Assembly: GCA_933207985.1 (NCBI GenBank)
Contig: OW240913.1
Span: 269,919,049-269,983,048, forward strand
DNA from: Pelobates cultripes
Lineage: Eukaryota; Chordata; Amphibia; Anura; Pelobatidae
Length of the DNA stretch: 64,000 nt
Direction of reading: 5' to 3'
A program made the translations under genes and the position numbers. The notes beneath the pieces are model-generated. The model was not told the origin of the DNA. It searched no databases and saw nothing but the letters and a program-made list of their open reading frames with translations. Shown piece after piece: positions 20,441-31,156 of the stretch (positions within the stretch are counted from its first letter, which is position 1; the number at the start of each line of letters is the position of its first letter).

Positions 20441-22723
20441 TTTTTAATTTTTATTTTTGTTGTGGAGAAATCTCCACTGGTTTGAATAGTAATATACAGT
20501 CATCCAATGCATAAGAATAAGGATTAAGCATAACATTAAGTAGTAATATATATGATACAATCTTGGTGCACCCTCACAGGTGGGTGTAAGATTTAAGAAG
20601 TGTATAGATAAAACAGAAGACATAGGACATACTAGTCTGTGTCTCACGTTAGCTGTTCTTATATGTGTAAAAAGTGTAATATTACGTGGCTCTCTAGCCG
20701 CTCATGAGGGTTTTGGGCCATCACATAGATGTGGCGTACCAGGCGCCGGAGGGGGATGAACATTCCCAATGTGATAGAACCCTCGATCAGCACTTTAGGG
20801 GGTTATTAGATTGGTGTAGCGTGCTAGTGTTCTGGCGGGCTCAAAGTGTACTTTACGGGTTTTAAATCTCCGACAGTTTGGTCCGATATTGTCGGCAGCC
20901 TAAGCGGGCTCATAGCAGGCAATACGGGGTACCTCTTGAGCGAGTCATGTAGGGTCGGAAGCATAATGACCTCCCTTATGAGTTTAAAGGATAATTGTTG
21001 TGGTACTTCATACTAGTGACTCTTGCGAAGTTAAAAGTAGCGCATATTGGTAGGGCACTAGCGGCTCGTGTGAATGTAATACGTACTTATTATTAAAACA
21101 TGTTGGTAACTTTTATAACATTTAAGTAAACATAGTGGTAGAACACATTAGTAGCTCATGTGGTGTTAGGGTAGACGTGTTAACCGCACTCGGAGGTAGC
21201 TCCAGTGCATTGTGTATAAGGATTTGCAGTAGAATATATAAGTACCTCTTATGGGGTTAAGTCACATAAGTAAACTTCTAGTCAACAGTGCATGCTAGTA
21301 GTACACATTAAGTAAAAGTGTCTCTCTGTGGATCTGAAATAGTTAAGACAGCCGTGGGAGCATCAACTGAGGGATCAAAGTAGTGAGATCCTCCCTCCCA
21401 AAAAAAAATAAAAAAATATTTAAGGTTAGTCTCTTGTTGCGCAGCCGGGCTTAAGTCTCTTTTGGGCCTCTGTTATGGCCTGTCAGGTTTCTTAGCAGCT
21501 GCCTCCCTTCAGGGTTATCCGACCTATGGAGGGCGCTGATGTAGTGGTCGCCGTTTCACTGTTGCTGTGCCAGGGTTTTCTTCTCTCTCGGTGGTGTGAG
21601 TGTCGGTTGGTAAAGTCCTGTGCTCCGTGGGCACCGCGGGCGATGGCTGTGGTAATTGGAGCTTCTCTAGGAAGGCCGTCGGATCCTCTGTCGCGGACAG
21701 CGTCAACACTGCGTCTCCGTGTGGTACCACCAGGGTACCTGATGTGCCCCATCTATACCTGGCTCCGTGGTCTCTGAGGAGTTTGGTGACTGGCATGAAT
21801 CTGCGTCTCTCCAGCAGGACAGCGAAAGGTAGGTCATCAAAGATTCTCACTTGGCAGTTTTCGACAGCTATGTGGGGTGTGTTCCGTGAGCTGGTCAGTA
21901 TCGCTGTCTTCACTGCCGGGCTCCGGGTGACCGCGATGATGTCCTTGGGGGCGTCCACAGGGGCTGTTGCGGCCTTCCGTATGCGGAATGCATAGGACAC
22001 GGGCGGCAGCCCACCCTCTCCTCTAACCTCCAGTACAGCGGCCATTTTATTGGCAAAATCTAGTGCTGACTCCGGTCCCACCGTCTCTGGCACCCTACTT
22101 ATACGTATATTTTTCTTTCGTGCCTAGCCTGAATGGTAGTGACGGCTCGGGTGAGTCGCTGGAGCTGCTGGGAGAGATCTGCTATGTGAGCTCGGGTCTC
22201 TGTGAGGTTGGTGTCCCTTTCTTTCTCTCTTGTCTCGACTGCTCCCAACCTGGTCATGATGCCGCCCATCTCTCCACGCACCCCATCTAGGTCCTTCTTC
22301 CAGACCCCACGGAGCTCGAGCAGGAGCCTCTTGATGTCCCCCTTGGTGGAGGGCGACGTGTCCGAGTCGGAGTCCTCTCTCTGATAAACTCTGCTGAGGG
22401 CCCGTGTTGACATCGAGCCCTCTTCATCTGGGGACGTCTCTGACTCGCTGGATCCTCGAGGCCTGGCAGGCGCCATCTTAGGCTGCGCTGTCTGCTGCGG
22501 CCTATCGAATGACCTCCTGATGTCTGGAAGTTTAGAAGCCTCCGATGCCAGTAATTTGCGGTGCTTGCACCCCATCTCTCTCTTGGGGGGTTCAGTGTCA
22601 CCCCTGTCTTGGTTATAGGGTGAGCTGTGTGTTTTTTGTGGCTTTTTGGGGGTATTTTCAGTGTGTTTAGCAGGAGCTCCCTGCAAACACGTCTGCTCAG
22701 TTGCACGGCTGGCCACGCCCCCT
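20441..22723 (-). mobile_element. ORF1-only L1-type element (HAL1-like), minus strand
   Basis: Target duplication GAATCCAGTGCTTTTTT (20427-20443 region and 22724-22740). On minus it starts GGGGGCGTGGCCAGCCGTGC, encodes an L1-type ORF1 (about 22770 down to 21524), then about 1.08 kb of 3' sequence without any reverse transcriptase, then an A-rich tail. A complete 5' end with no ORF2 suggests a stable non-autonomous form. Confidence 0.75.
21524..22723 (-). pseudogene. L1-type ORF1 protein with one frameshift
   Basis: The first frame (22770-22099) has a disordered basic N-terminus, the block TRALSRVYQREDSDSDT, then a coiled coil GDIKRLLLELRGVWKKDLDG through LSQQLQRLTRAVTTIQARHE. The second frame (22093-21524) carries the RNA-binding part: PETVGPESALDFANKMAAVL, and a C-terminal domain with LLRDHGARYRWGTSGTLVV. 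The frames join at an A-run near 22100-22110, where one base appears gained or lost. Without it the layout equals the intact ORF1 at 42827-43960. Confidence 0.7.
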
Positions 22724-22801
22724 GAATCCAGTGCTTTTTTATGAAAAATGTTAACAATGTTCACCATCACCGTGAAATGTTTGATGTTTTACACCCCACC
22801 T

Positions 22802-23127
22802 CCTATAGACTGTAAGCTTGTTTGAGCAGGGTCCTCTTCAACCTATCATTCCTGTAAGTTTTTTGTAATTGTCTGATTTATAGTTAAATCCCCACTCTTA
22901 TAATATGGTAAAGCGCTACGGAATCTGTTGACGCTATATAAATGGCAATAATAATACGTAAGTGCCTATAGACTGTAAGCTTGTTTGAGCAGGGTTCTCT
23001 TCAACCTATCATTCCTGTAAGTTTTTTGTAATTGTGCGATTTATAGTTAAATCCCCACTCTTATAATATGGTAAAGCGCTACGGAATCTGTTGGCGCTAT
23101 ATAAATGGCAATAATAATACGTAAGTG
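22802..23127. repeat. tandem pair of 163-bp LINE/SINE tail units
   Basis: Unit 1 22802-22964 and unit 2 22965-23127 start CCTATAGACTGTAAGCTTG, include AAAGCGCTACGGAATCTGTT and end TATAAATGGCAATAATAAT. They differ at about 4 sites. The end motif GCGCTATATAAAT plus AATAATAAT is the classic 3' tail of CR1/L2-type LINEs and the SINEs that borrow it. Confidence 0.75.
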
Positions 23128-23139
23128 CTACTGTTTGGC

Positions 23140-23262
23140 TGTGTTTGGCAAAATATAAACATTGCTGTTTCTCTGAAACTGCAATGTTTGTATTACCAGG
23201 TAAAAGGTACAGGGTGTATGAACCAACACCATTACATTAAGATGTGCTTAATTTCCCTTTAA
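23140..23262. mobile_element. diverged 3' end of a T2-type MITE
   Basis: It contains CATTGCTGTTTCTCTGAAAC and ends ATTTCCCTTTAA (TTAA 23259-23262). Only the end is clear. Confidence 0.4.
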
Positions 23263-23942
23263 ATTATTATTTATTTACAAACAGTGCTAATGCTCTGTAT
23301 TAGACTGATTATAATTCAGCAAGGTGACACGACATACACCAATGAGAAAAATGTTAAAGAGGTACAAGACACAGCAGAGATTCACAATTCCTTACAAGCA
23401 GTTTTACAGTCCTATAATCATGACTAGTGAATAATTAATGACAGTCAATAATGAATGTGATCATGCACTTCTTGCAAAATGGAGTCTTGATATGTTTCTG
23501 TTCTCCTGGTTTTTAAAATTAATTAGTAAACACCAAGATCAGAATTATGTTGACTCAATAAATACATGTGTGTTTGTGTATGCACGTGCTTGCAAGAGAT
23601 TTTAACATTCTCTTTTCTTGTTTACCACCAATTTCTTTACTTTTCATTACTTATAGCAGTCATACATGGTCTTAATGATTATGGGGTAAACCACTAGCCA
23701 AAGAATTGTGGAGGCTTCAGAATAAAATCTAACTCAATTTGAACTTTGTTTTTTATCTCTTCTTAACTTTTGTCTTGATCTAAACGTCCCTTGCCAATTA
23801 TCCACAGTTCCCATTTTAATAAGTGAATCCCACAGTATGCCGATATTATTCACTATAACACTGTAAGAGGAAATGTATAAACATTTACATCATGACAGAC
23901 AAGGTACATAGGTTGAAAAGGACTAATGTGGTTCGCTTTTAG
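23263..23942. other. intronic sequence, nothing recognised
   Basis: No repeat boundary is seen up to the exon 9 acceptor; there is a T-rich tract at 23740-23770. Confidence 0.4.
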
Positions 23943-24064
23943 GAAGAGGTGACTCTAACAGAAGAAGAGGAAGCAGTCCGATCATACCTTGCAGACTCAG
24001 AACCTTTACCGACAGAACTGCTGGATCAAATTGTACCAGAATGGTGGACAAAAGAACCTTTTCG
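23943..24064 (+). CDS. AK9: AK9 visible exon 9: acceptor-side segment of the same kinase domain
   Basis: The acceptor is CGCTTTTAG and the donor GTAATT; it leaves two bases. It encodes about residues 465-504: an acidic start, then VRSYLADSEPLPTELLDQIV and PEWWTKEPF. Its place between the P-loop exon and the LDGFP exon corresponds to the segment LVPD...ll of adenylate kinases; the paired Trp is distinctive. Confidence 0.9.
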
Positions 24065-24527
24065 GTAATTTAAAAACAAATGATAAAAAGCTTTAAAAAT
24101 GAAAAACTATAACAAATATATGTCTCATATTATTTTTTTATATTAAGTAAACAAAGCAACTGGAATTGGTTATTTAATAATAAAATTAAATAAATTACAG
24201 TTGCATGCATAATTCTAAATGATAAGAGAAAGGGTGCAAGACATGAGAAGTGCTCGGAAGTATTAGAGAAATATCAGAATGATTCCATATGGGCCACAAC
24301 GATACTGATTGGGACTATCAAGTATAAGCAGCAGAGAACACTAAACAGAATAATAAATACTATGGTGCTGCAGTTGAAAGAGGTGATGGGTAAGGATCAT
24401 CTAGTATGCGGTAGCCTAAATATTAAGAGCCCGAATGTAAAATGTATTTCTTTTGCATGAAGAACACATGTAGAAATGTTAAAGGTTGAATTTGTACCAT
24501 CCATGCAGCAGTTTCAGGTTAATGAGG

Positions 24528-24992
24528 TTAAAGAAACATTCCAAGCACCATAATCAGTACAGCGCAGTGTAGTTGTTATGGTGGCAGGTATGCCCTAGTG
24601 CCCTTTCATGGTAAGATGCCAAACCATTTGTGAACAGTTTGACAACTTACCAAAAGCTAGTGCTCTCCACCAGTGAGCTACCCTGCACTGCAGTGCTTAG
24701 CTCAGGGGAGCTAGCAGAATCTCCAAGTTCTTCTGGTGGCTTTGAACAGCACCTAAAGGGACACTATAGGCACCCAGACCACTTCAGCTCATTGAAGTGG
24801 TCTGGGTGCGTTATCCCAGGTACCTCATTACTGATCAGGTAATTATTGCACTTTTTAAGAAACTGCAAAACTTACCTGCTAGGGTTTACTCCACCTCAAA
24901 TGGCTGACTACCAGCCGGGCTAGTGGGCAGCTTTTGGTCGACTAACTGACTGGACATCCTCACGTTATGCACCCAAAGCATTGAATAATAAT
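24528..24992. mobile_element. T2-type MITE remnants, one inside another
   Basis: TTAAAGAAACATTCCAAGCACC at 24528 is a decayed family end. CTAAAGGGACACTATAGGCAC at 24753, with stem CCAGACCACTTCAGCTC / GAAGTGGTCTGGGTGC, is a second copy. Right borders are unclear. Confidence 0.5.
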
Positions 24993-25134
24993 TTCCTTTG
25001 GGGAAATCGTAATGCTAGTGCAGCCATTGCCGTGCATGCGCATTATGTCTGCAATACATGTTGTGTCTTGTTATGTATTATTATACTACATTATAGGAGA
25101 TTTTATCTTATATATTCAGGAATATACACTAAAG

Positions 25135-25267
25135 CAGTGGTTCTCAAATCATTCCTCATGACCCAGCATCAGTACAGGTTTTGTCAGTGTCTCCATTTGA
25201 CTAGAAAAGGGAAATGCATCAATCCTGGACTCTTGCTGGGCCATGAAGACTGATTTGGGAACCACTG
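25135..25267. mobile_element. 133-bp hAT-type MITE with exact 8-bp target duplication
   Basis: Ends CAGTGGTTCTCAAA and TTTGGGAACCACTG are inverted repeats of a common hAT type. CACTAAAG flanks it exactly on both sides (25127-25134 and 25268-25275). Confidence 0.85.
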
Positions 25268-25451
25268 CACTAAAGTGTAATTTGTCAGAAATTTTTCTTC
25301 AAAATACCTGGTTGAAAAATGTTAATTTGCATTTGAATTCAATCTGCATTTATAACAATTCAGACTTTTGTGAATAACCATGGAAGTGCTGTGTATTGTG
25401 TGAAAAGTTAGATAATATGTTATCTGCTGCATAATATGCTGTATATTATTT

Positions 25452-25982
25452 TCAAGGCACCAATACAACTTTAAGTTTTTGGACTCGTTAATATACTGTA
25501 TTTTTTTTGAATGCGCAAATCTTTATAGTTTTTGCACAAAATAAATATTTTGCAGAATGACGCACCACAAGCCTGCCTCTTTAGCCACACCCCCTCACTC
25601 CATAAAAATTCTTCCTTATCAAATGTATGCACATAGCTCAGCCACTGACTGTACTGTATAGTCTGAACTACAAAGCATTAGAAGAAGAGGACACTGAGAA
25701 AGGCAAAGTAAGCATATCACAACCTGTATATAGGTTATCTGACTGTCTGCAGCCAGATTTTGAATTCCAAACAGCTCACTCAGTGCTCTTTGACCTGAGA
25801 GTGTTTGCATACCTTTAATAAGGACATATTTCTGCTTTGAGGAGTCGTGGCTAAAGAGGCAGGCTTATAGTGCAGCATTCTGCAAAGCATTTTTATATTT
25901 TTTTGTGCAAAATACAGTTTACTAATAATGCCAAATTCTATCAAATGCATTAAAGTTGTATTGGTGCCCAGTGTCCCTTTAA
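25452..25982. mobile_element. fold-back element with long inverted arms and T2-type right end
   Basis: The left arm runs GGCACCAATACAACTTTAAG ... AAGCCTGCCTCTTTAGCCAC; the right arm is its inverse, GTGGCTAAAGAGGCAGGCTT ... TTAAAGTTGTATTGGTGCC, about 160 bp each with gaps. The right end CAGTGTCCCTTTAA is the T2-type terminus; the left terminus is lost. Confidence 0.65.
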
Positions 25983-26094
25983 GATATATATTATGCTATA
26001 TTGTATATGCTGTGTTGTTAGAAAGTTATGTGGTACGTCATGTAAAGTTAGATGTCATTTGTAATTGTTTTTTTATATTGTAATTTTTTTATAG

Positions 26095-26314
26095 CACAAC
26101 TGGGTTTATTCTAGATGGATTCCCCAGCACATTGGAAGAGCTTCAGTATATAGGAGAAAGTGGATTATTTCCAGACATTGCAGTCTTCTTAGAAGTAGAT
26201 GAAGATGATGTTTGTGACCGACTCCTGCCCCCCCGTATTGCAAAATGGAGAGAAAAACACACAAAAAAGGAAGACCGTAAAATAAAAATAAAAGAAAAGA
26301 AGCAGAAACTAAGG
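26095..26314 (+). CDS. AK9: AK9 visible exon 10: LDGFP motif and start of lid/helix
   Basis: The acceptor is TTTTATAG and the donor GTAAAT. It encodes about residues 505-578: TTGFILDGFPSTLEELQYI is the adenylate-kinase signature, followed by GLFPDIAVFLEVDEDDV and a basic helix PRIAKWREKH that ends in a Lys-rich run. The Arg that normally follows DGFP is Ser here, which may change AMP affinity. Exon 11 continues the basic helix. Confidence 0.94.
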
Positions 26315-27320
26315 GTAAATTCCTAGAATTATAACCGGTGTAAGTGAGAAACCTACACCTATAAGTGGAGCGCTAAACAAATTTTTATATATGTGGAATA
26401 AACTTACCACACCTTACTTGATTAAAAGTATGGTATGAAGGACATGTAAAAGAGTAAAAAACATTCAAAGTAGTGCAGATGGTACTTAAAATAGAACACA
26501 GTATATAATATTGCAGTCAGGACACTCACATTTAATGGAGCCTGTGTATGAACACTGGCTCCGTAATCAAGCTGGTGTGCTTTTATGGCATCACCTCACC
26601 TCCGATTCATGGTGGTTAATAGAAACAAACATAAAAGAAACAAACCAATGTGTAGCCTGTTGAAATCGGGGGTGAGAATATAGAAAATGAATGGGGTGAT
26701 CACCTTGTTCTGAGCTTAGTAATCCCGGCTCTGAGGTGTGCAGGTACTGTGCCAATTTTGGTGGGGATGGCACTACCTCTGTGAAGATTCCTTGAGGCTC
26801 CAAAAAGGACTTGAATAAAATTTCTTAGATAAAATTAAAATAAAAAATGTATTTGAATGTATACAATAACAATATAAAATTTGCAATAACAAAAAAGTCC
26901 TTGAATAAATAGGACTTTTTTAAGATTTCAAGATATATGTAATTTAATTGAATATGTACTTTGCTAGCTGACAGATAGTTTAGATACCTGTATTTAAAAT
27001 CCTCAGATTTTGCTGTGCGAATGACCCTATACTAAATGGGGCAAAACCATTAAGTTCTGTATTCGGATTCGCTATTCAGAATTTAGTGGATAACTCTATA
27101 TCTATGAGATTTTGACATTTTGGGGCTGATTTTTGAGCAGACACTAAATTATTCTGCATTGCAACTGAACATTATTAAGTTCAGAATCTGAGTCTGATCT
27201 ATAATTCTTGATAATATTTAGGGATTTTTTTACAGGCTCTTTTGGAGGTTAGTGAATAATTCCAGATACCTTGCTCATAAATAGTGTTATGTAATAGTCA
27301 AACCTTTGATGAATTTACAG
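26315..27320. other. intronic sequence with a possible unclassified retroposon
   Basis: GGACTTGAATAAAATTTC at 26809 and AAGTCCTTGAATAAATAGG at 26894 suggest a partly duplicated or inverted unit. The part from 26340 to 26800 is moderately GC and repeat-like. No borders can be set. Confidence 0.3.
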
Positions 27321-27389
27321 GATGAACAAATTGCTAAAAGACGAGCTGAGCTCTTAGCTGAACAAAATAAACTGAATGAGGAAAAAAAG
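27321..27389 (+). CDS. AK9: AK9 visible exon 11: 23-codon charged helix
   Basis: A 69-bp exon in phase 0 at both ends; acceptor AATTTACAG, donor GTGAGT. It encodes DEQIAKRRAELLAEQNKL and ends in Lys (residues 579-601), an amphipathic charged helix that extends the one begun in exon 10. Skipping it would keep the frame, so it is a candidate for alternative splicing. Confidence 0.88.
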
Positions 27390-27678
27390 GTGAGTTATTT
27401 TGATTTTTTATGGAAGCCTTCTTTGTGTGCTAGCATTTACATCCCCATTTTAACTTTACGTTTTCAGTTACCGTTCCTCATTCTTTCACTCAAGTAAACC
27501 CAAGTACTTACTGGAGTAAGCAGTACAGGGGGGGTGAGTAAATGCTGTGCAAATGCAACCATAGTCCAGCATTCCTTCCCTAGTCAAGACAAACCTTTCA
27601 CATGAGTCCTACTCTAACAAGTCATGTTGCTGCTTTCAGCTCTAATGCCCATTACAGTGATATGAAAAGCTCTGTTAG

Positions 27679-27973
27679 TTAAAGGAACACTATAGCGTTA
27701 TTAATACAAACCTGTATTCCTCATATTATAGTCCCTCTGTCCCTGCTTGTATTAAGGTCCCCCCCCCCTTCAGCGTGCATAAAAAAAAAAAAAAAATTTT
27801 ACTCACCTATTTCCAGCACCACAACTCTGTGGTTTTAATCTGTCATTGCATTAGATGCTGTCATACTGATAGAGGTGTAAACATTGCAGTTTCTGCAGTT
27901 TGAAATTTCTGAGTTAAATGAACTTTGAGTTGAAGTGGTCTTTGTGACTATAAGAACTATAGTGTCCCTTTAA
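27679..27973. mobile_element. T2-type MITE with TTAA at both ends (short)
   Basis: Starts TTAAAGGAACACTATAGCG and ends ACTATAGTGTCCCTTTAA; TTAA 27679-27682 and 27970-27973. It carries an A-run in the middle (27780-27796). Confidence 0.8.
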
Positions 27974-28204
27974 ATAAAGGGCATTTGGTTAATTGGCAAA
28001 TAACTATTTTGGCATTATATTGTGTGCTGAGGAATAATAAAGCCATTTACAGCAGCCCAAGATTAGGGAGAGTTTGTTTACATGGCGAATTGTTTTTTTT
28101 TTTATTCTTTCATGTTTTGTGTATGGCCCTTTGAGTGTTAAATTCATTTGTAAATGGTCGAAATGTTGATCGTCCACATTTTTGGAAATTTGCTTTTGCA
28201 ACAT

Positions 28205-28298
28205 TACCCGGCGGGAGTGGGACCCTGAGGGTGGGGGGACCCAAAGACCATCTAGTGCCAAACGAGTTTGTTTTCCTGACATTATAGTGGTCCTTTAA
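28205..28298. mobile_element. reversed end fragment of T2-type MITE family C
   Basis: Matches the 5' end of the element at 8882-9345 in reverse: GGGGGGACCC, GTTTTCCTGACATTATAGTG, GTCCTTTAA (TTAA 28295-28298). Confidence 0.65.
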
Positions 28299-28364
28299 AC
28301 GTTTGACACTTTGGAAGACCTATGAGTTCATTATATAAATATATCTATATATATACTTTCTAAT

Positions 28365-28586
28365 GTAGCTAAGCAATTAAAGGCATGCATCTCAATGCAA
28401 AGTCTAATTTAAGCTTATTCATATCAAAACGACAAAAACATAGCTATGTACATTGTAAACCAATTTATACATTTATATATATCTAAATTGGTTTACAATG
28501 TACCTAGCTATGTTTTTGTCATTTTGATATGAATAAGCTTAAATTAGGCTTTGCATTGGGATGCATGCCTTTAATTGCTTAGCTAC
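28365..28586. repeat. 222-bp near-perfect hairpin
   Basis: Arms of about 100 bp, starting GTAGCTAAGCAATTAAAGGC and ending in its inverse, with roughly 4 mismatches. The loop is AT-rich (TTTATATATATC). No clear target duplication is visible. A young foldback MITE or a recent inverted duplication is possible. Confidence 0.75.
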
Positions 28587-28748
28587 GGATAATGCTACAA
28601 AAGTATTTTGACACAGACCAATTTGTATTGTGGAAGGACATAGGGAAAAGAACACACTAGCACCAAACTTTAAGTATGAAGGTTACATCCATATGTATAT
28701 AGATAGCATGTCCACATGTGTGTTTTTCTGGAAGTAAGAAATTTAATG

Positions 28749-28930
28749 TTATGTGAATGATGTAAAATGTGGAGATGGAATTAAATCAGACATATCCAGA
28801 ATGAAAACCTCAATGGAGAGAGTATCGGTTTTATCTAAGTTTAGCATATAACCTGAAATTCCAAAGAAACTATCAAACACTTGCAGCAGGGGAGGTATGG
28901 AGTTCAAGATTCTGTTTGGAACCGCAGTAC
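28749..28930 (-). pseudogene. L1-type ORF2 (reverse transcriptase) fragment
   Basis: On minus a stretch reads PPLLQVFDSFFGISGYMLNL then DKTDTLSIE, the segment that follows the catalytic YADD box in L1-type reverse transcriptases (SGY-x-x-N-x-x-K). It is short, with an abrupt G/C-rich break at 28950-28975. It probably belongs to the same L1 group as the 63150-64000 fragment. Confidence 0.65.
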
Positions 28931-29319
28931 ATAATAATAACACCATAAACTCTCCCCCCCCCCTCCCCACCCCCCAACAGCAGCCCTTGATGTGCTGCAA
29001 AGATGAAGCAGTAGTTTTAATGGAATTGGAAAAAGTGGAGGACAAAAGGGTATTGATGAGTGCTTTTCACTTTTCCCAGGGATAAAACATAGGAGGGACA
29101 CACCTGTTGTGATTATGATAGTTTATCTATAATGTAGACAGCATTGTGATAAATTGGGTTGGAGAGGCAAGAATGAGCAGCAATTCATTAAGTCAGTCGA
29201 CCACAAGAAGAGCAGGGAATATTCCCAATACGGTCTGAACATCAAGACAATTGGCATTATTTAACATATCTTCATACATTCATAGGGTAGGTTTTTAAAT
29301 ATATTGATCTTACTTACAG

Positions 29320-29412
29320 AAAAATGCGTCTGAGGCTAGTGATGAAGAAGAGGAGGAAGATGAAGAAGTTGACACCATTGATCTCATTCTTTCTGAAGAA
29401 TTCCCCGAAGAA

Positions 29413-29444
<32 letters not shown>

Positions 29445-29523
29445 GGAAGATGCCTTGGAGAGAATGACATCTGCAATTCAAGAAAAGTGTGAAGCTGATG
29501 CGGAGTCTTTAGAGTCACTCAAG
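29320..29523 (+). CDS. AK9: AK9 visible exon 12: poly-Glu linker between the two P-loop domains
   Basis: The acceptor is ACTTACAG and the donor GTAATC; 68 codons, residues 602-669. It contains one acidic cluster, then VDTIDLILSEEFP, then a run of 14 Glu (GAA/GAG mix), then LERMTSAIQEKCEADAESL. The GAR-rich run is simple sequence and likely length-polymorphic. It links the two kinase units. Confidence 0.92.
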
Positions 29524-29605
29524 GTAATCAAATATTATATTGGATATTATAGCCTGCTTGCGTGATCCATGATCCATGTAGGGACTGGTTACATGATCCA
29601 TATTA

Positions 29606-29973
29606 TCTCAATGAAGTGGTCTGGGTGCCATGCTCTCCCTGTTTTAACACTGCAAGTAAACATTTGAAAATGTTGTTTACATGCCTTTAGTGGCTGCCAC
29701 ACAGACAGCCACTAGAGGTGCTTCTGACGAGATAGCAGAGTAAATCTCATATAGACCATCTGACTGATGCAGTGCAGTATTTTGTCGCACAAGTGCACTA
29801 GCCTTCCAGTGCGTTTCTATGGAAAAGCATTAGATTGTTTGAAATAATTGATCTTAATAATCTCAGCCAAGGTCATGCTGCCTACAGGTGGGTGTCTGTA
29901 ACCGAAAAAGCCATCTGGGACTATAGTGTGAGGAATACACATATGTATTCCTAACTCTATAGTGTTCCTTTAA
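29606..29973. mobile_element. 5'-truncated T2-type MITE, family C/B mix
   Basis: It begins within the CAATGAAGTGGTCTGGGTGCC block and ends CTCTATAGTGTTCCTTTAA (TTAA 29970-29973). Confidence 0.6.
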
Positions 29974-30117
29974 TGCAACATAGGTAATCCCTGCCAAGCT
30001 TTTACTTTCCTGCCTAAAATTGTTATTTCCTGTAAAAATAATGCTGTTTGACATGATAAAATTTTGAAGAAATGTATTTATCAGGCTGCCAGGTTTATTC
30101 ATAAAAGTATGAGTTGT

Positions 30118-30430
30118 CCACTCAGTAGGAAACGAGTAACAAGGACCCGGCCGGACAGGTGGTCAGAAACAAAAGATACGGTAGATAACGTTTGCAAGTT
30201 CGGTTATTTAATTTTTGAATTATAATATTAGATAAACGTTAAGAAGTCTAACATAATAATGAATGCATGTTGACGATACGTGAAGCCAAGCAATAATGGA
30301 GTTATGTGAAAAAAACCGAGATGTAATACCACAGAGAAACCTATGTGAAATCATATGATTCTGGCATGTTCTGTTTTACACAATGTTTATGTCAAATGCT
30401 TCAATCGAAAATAAAGTATTTAAAAAAAAA
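30118..30430 (+). mobile_element. 5'-truncated LINE-type retroposon with target duplication
   Basis: Flanked by AAAGTATGAGTTGT on both sides (about 30104-30117 and 30430-30443). It ends AATAAAGTATTTAAAA plus A-run. Only about 310 bp of 3' sequence is present and there is no ORF. Confidence 0.75.
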
Positions 30431-30545
30431 AAGTATGAGTTGTATCAAGCTGAAATTCAAATTACAGGTCAAAACAGATGAACTCAAGTCTTAGCTGACT
30501 GTGGTAATTATTCTAATTCAAAAATACAAAATTATAACTTCACTT

Positions 30546-31071
30546 TTAAAGGGACACTATAGTCACCAAAACAACTTTAGCTTAATGAAGCAGTTTTGGT
30601 ATATAGATCATGTCCCTGCAGTCTCACTGCTCATATCTATACCATTTAGGCATTAAATCACTTTGTTTATGAACCCTAGTAACACCTCCCTGCATGTGAC
30701 TTTCACAGCCTTCCTAAACACTTCCTGTAAAGAGTCATCTAAAGTTTATCCGTTCTTTATTGCAAGTTCTGTTTAATTTAGATGTTCTTATTCCCTTCTA
30801 TGTTAATAGCTTGCTAGACCCTGCAAGAGCCTCCTGTGTGTCAATAAAGTTCAATTTACGGAGAAAGAGATACAATTGTTTAGATTATATTACAACTGAT
30901 TGAAAGTGAAACCAGTTTTTTCATGCAGGCTCTGTCAATCAGAGCCAGGGATGTGTGACAAGGGCTGCATAAACAGAAACAACGTGATTTAACTCCTAAA
31001 TGGCAGTGAATTGAGCAGTGAAACTGCTTCATTAAGCTAAAGTTGTTTAGGTGACTATAGTGTTCCTTTAA
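30546..31071. mobile_element. T2-type MITE, family A, TTAA at both ends
   Basis: Starts TTAAAGGGACACTATAGTCA and ends GACTATAGTGTTCCTTTAA; TTAA 30546-30549 and 31068-31071. It aligns end to end with 48061-48615 and 2657-3202. Confidence 0.85.
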
Positions 31072-31156
31072 TTCCAGACAGTTCCTAATTTAGTGAGTAA
31101 CCCTGTGCTAGCTGGATCTTAGTGTAAATGTTTCAAAAGCATTGCTTAAAAGTTAA

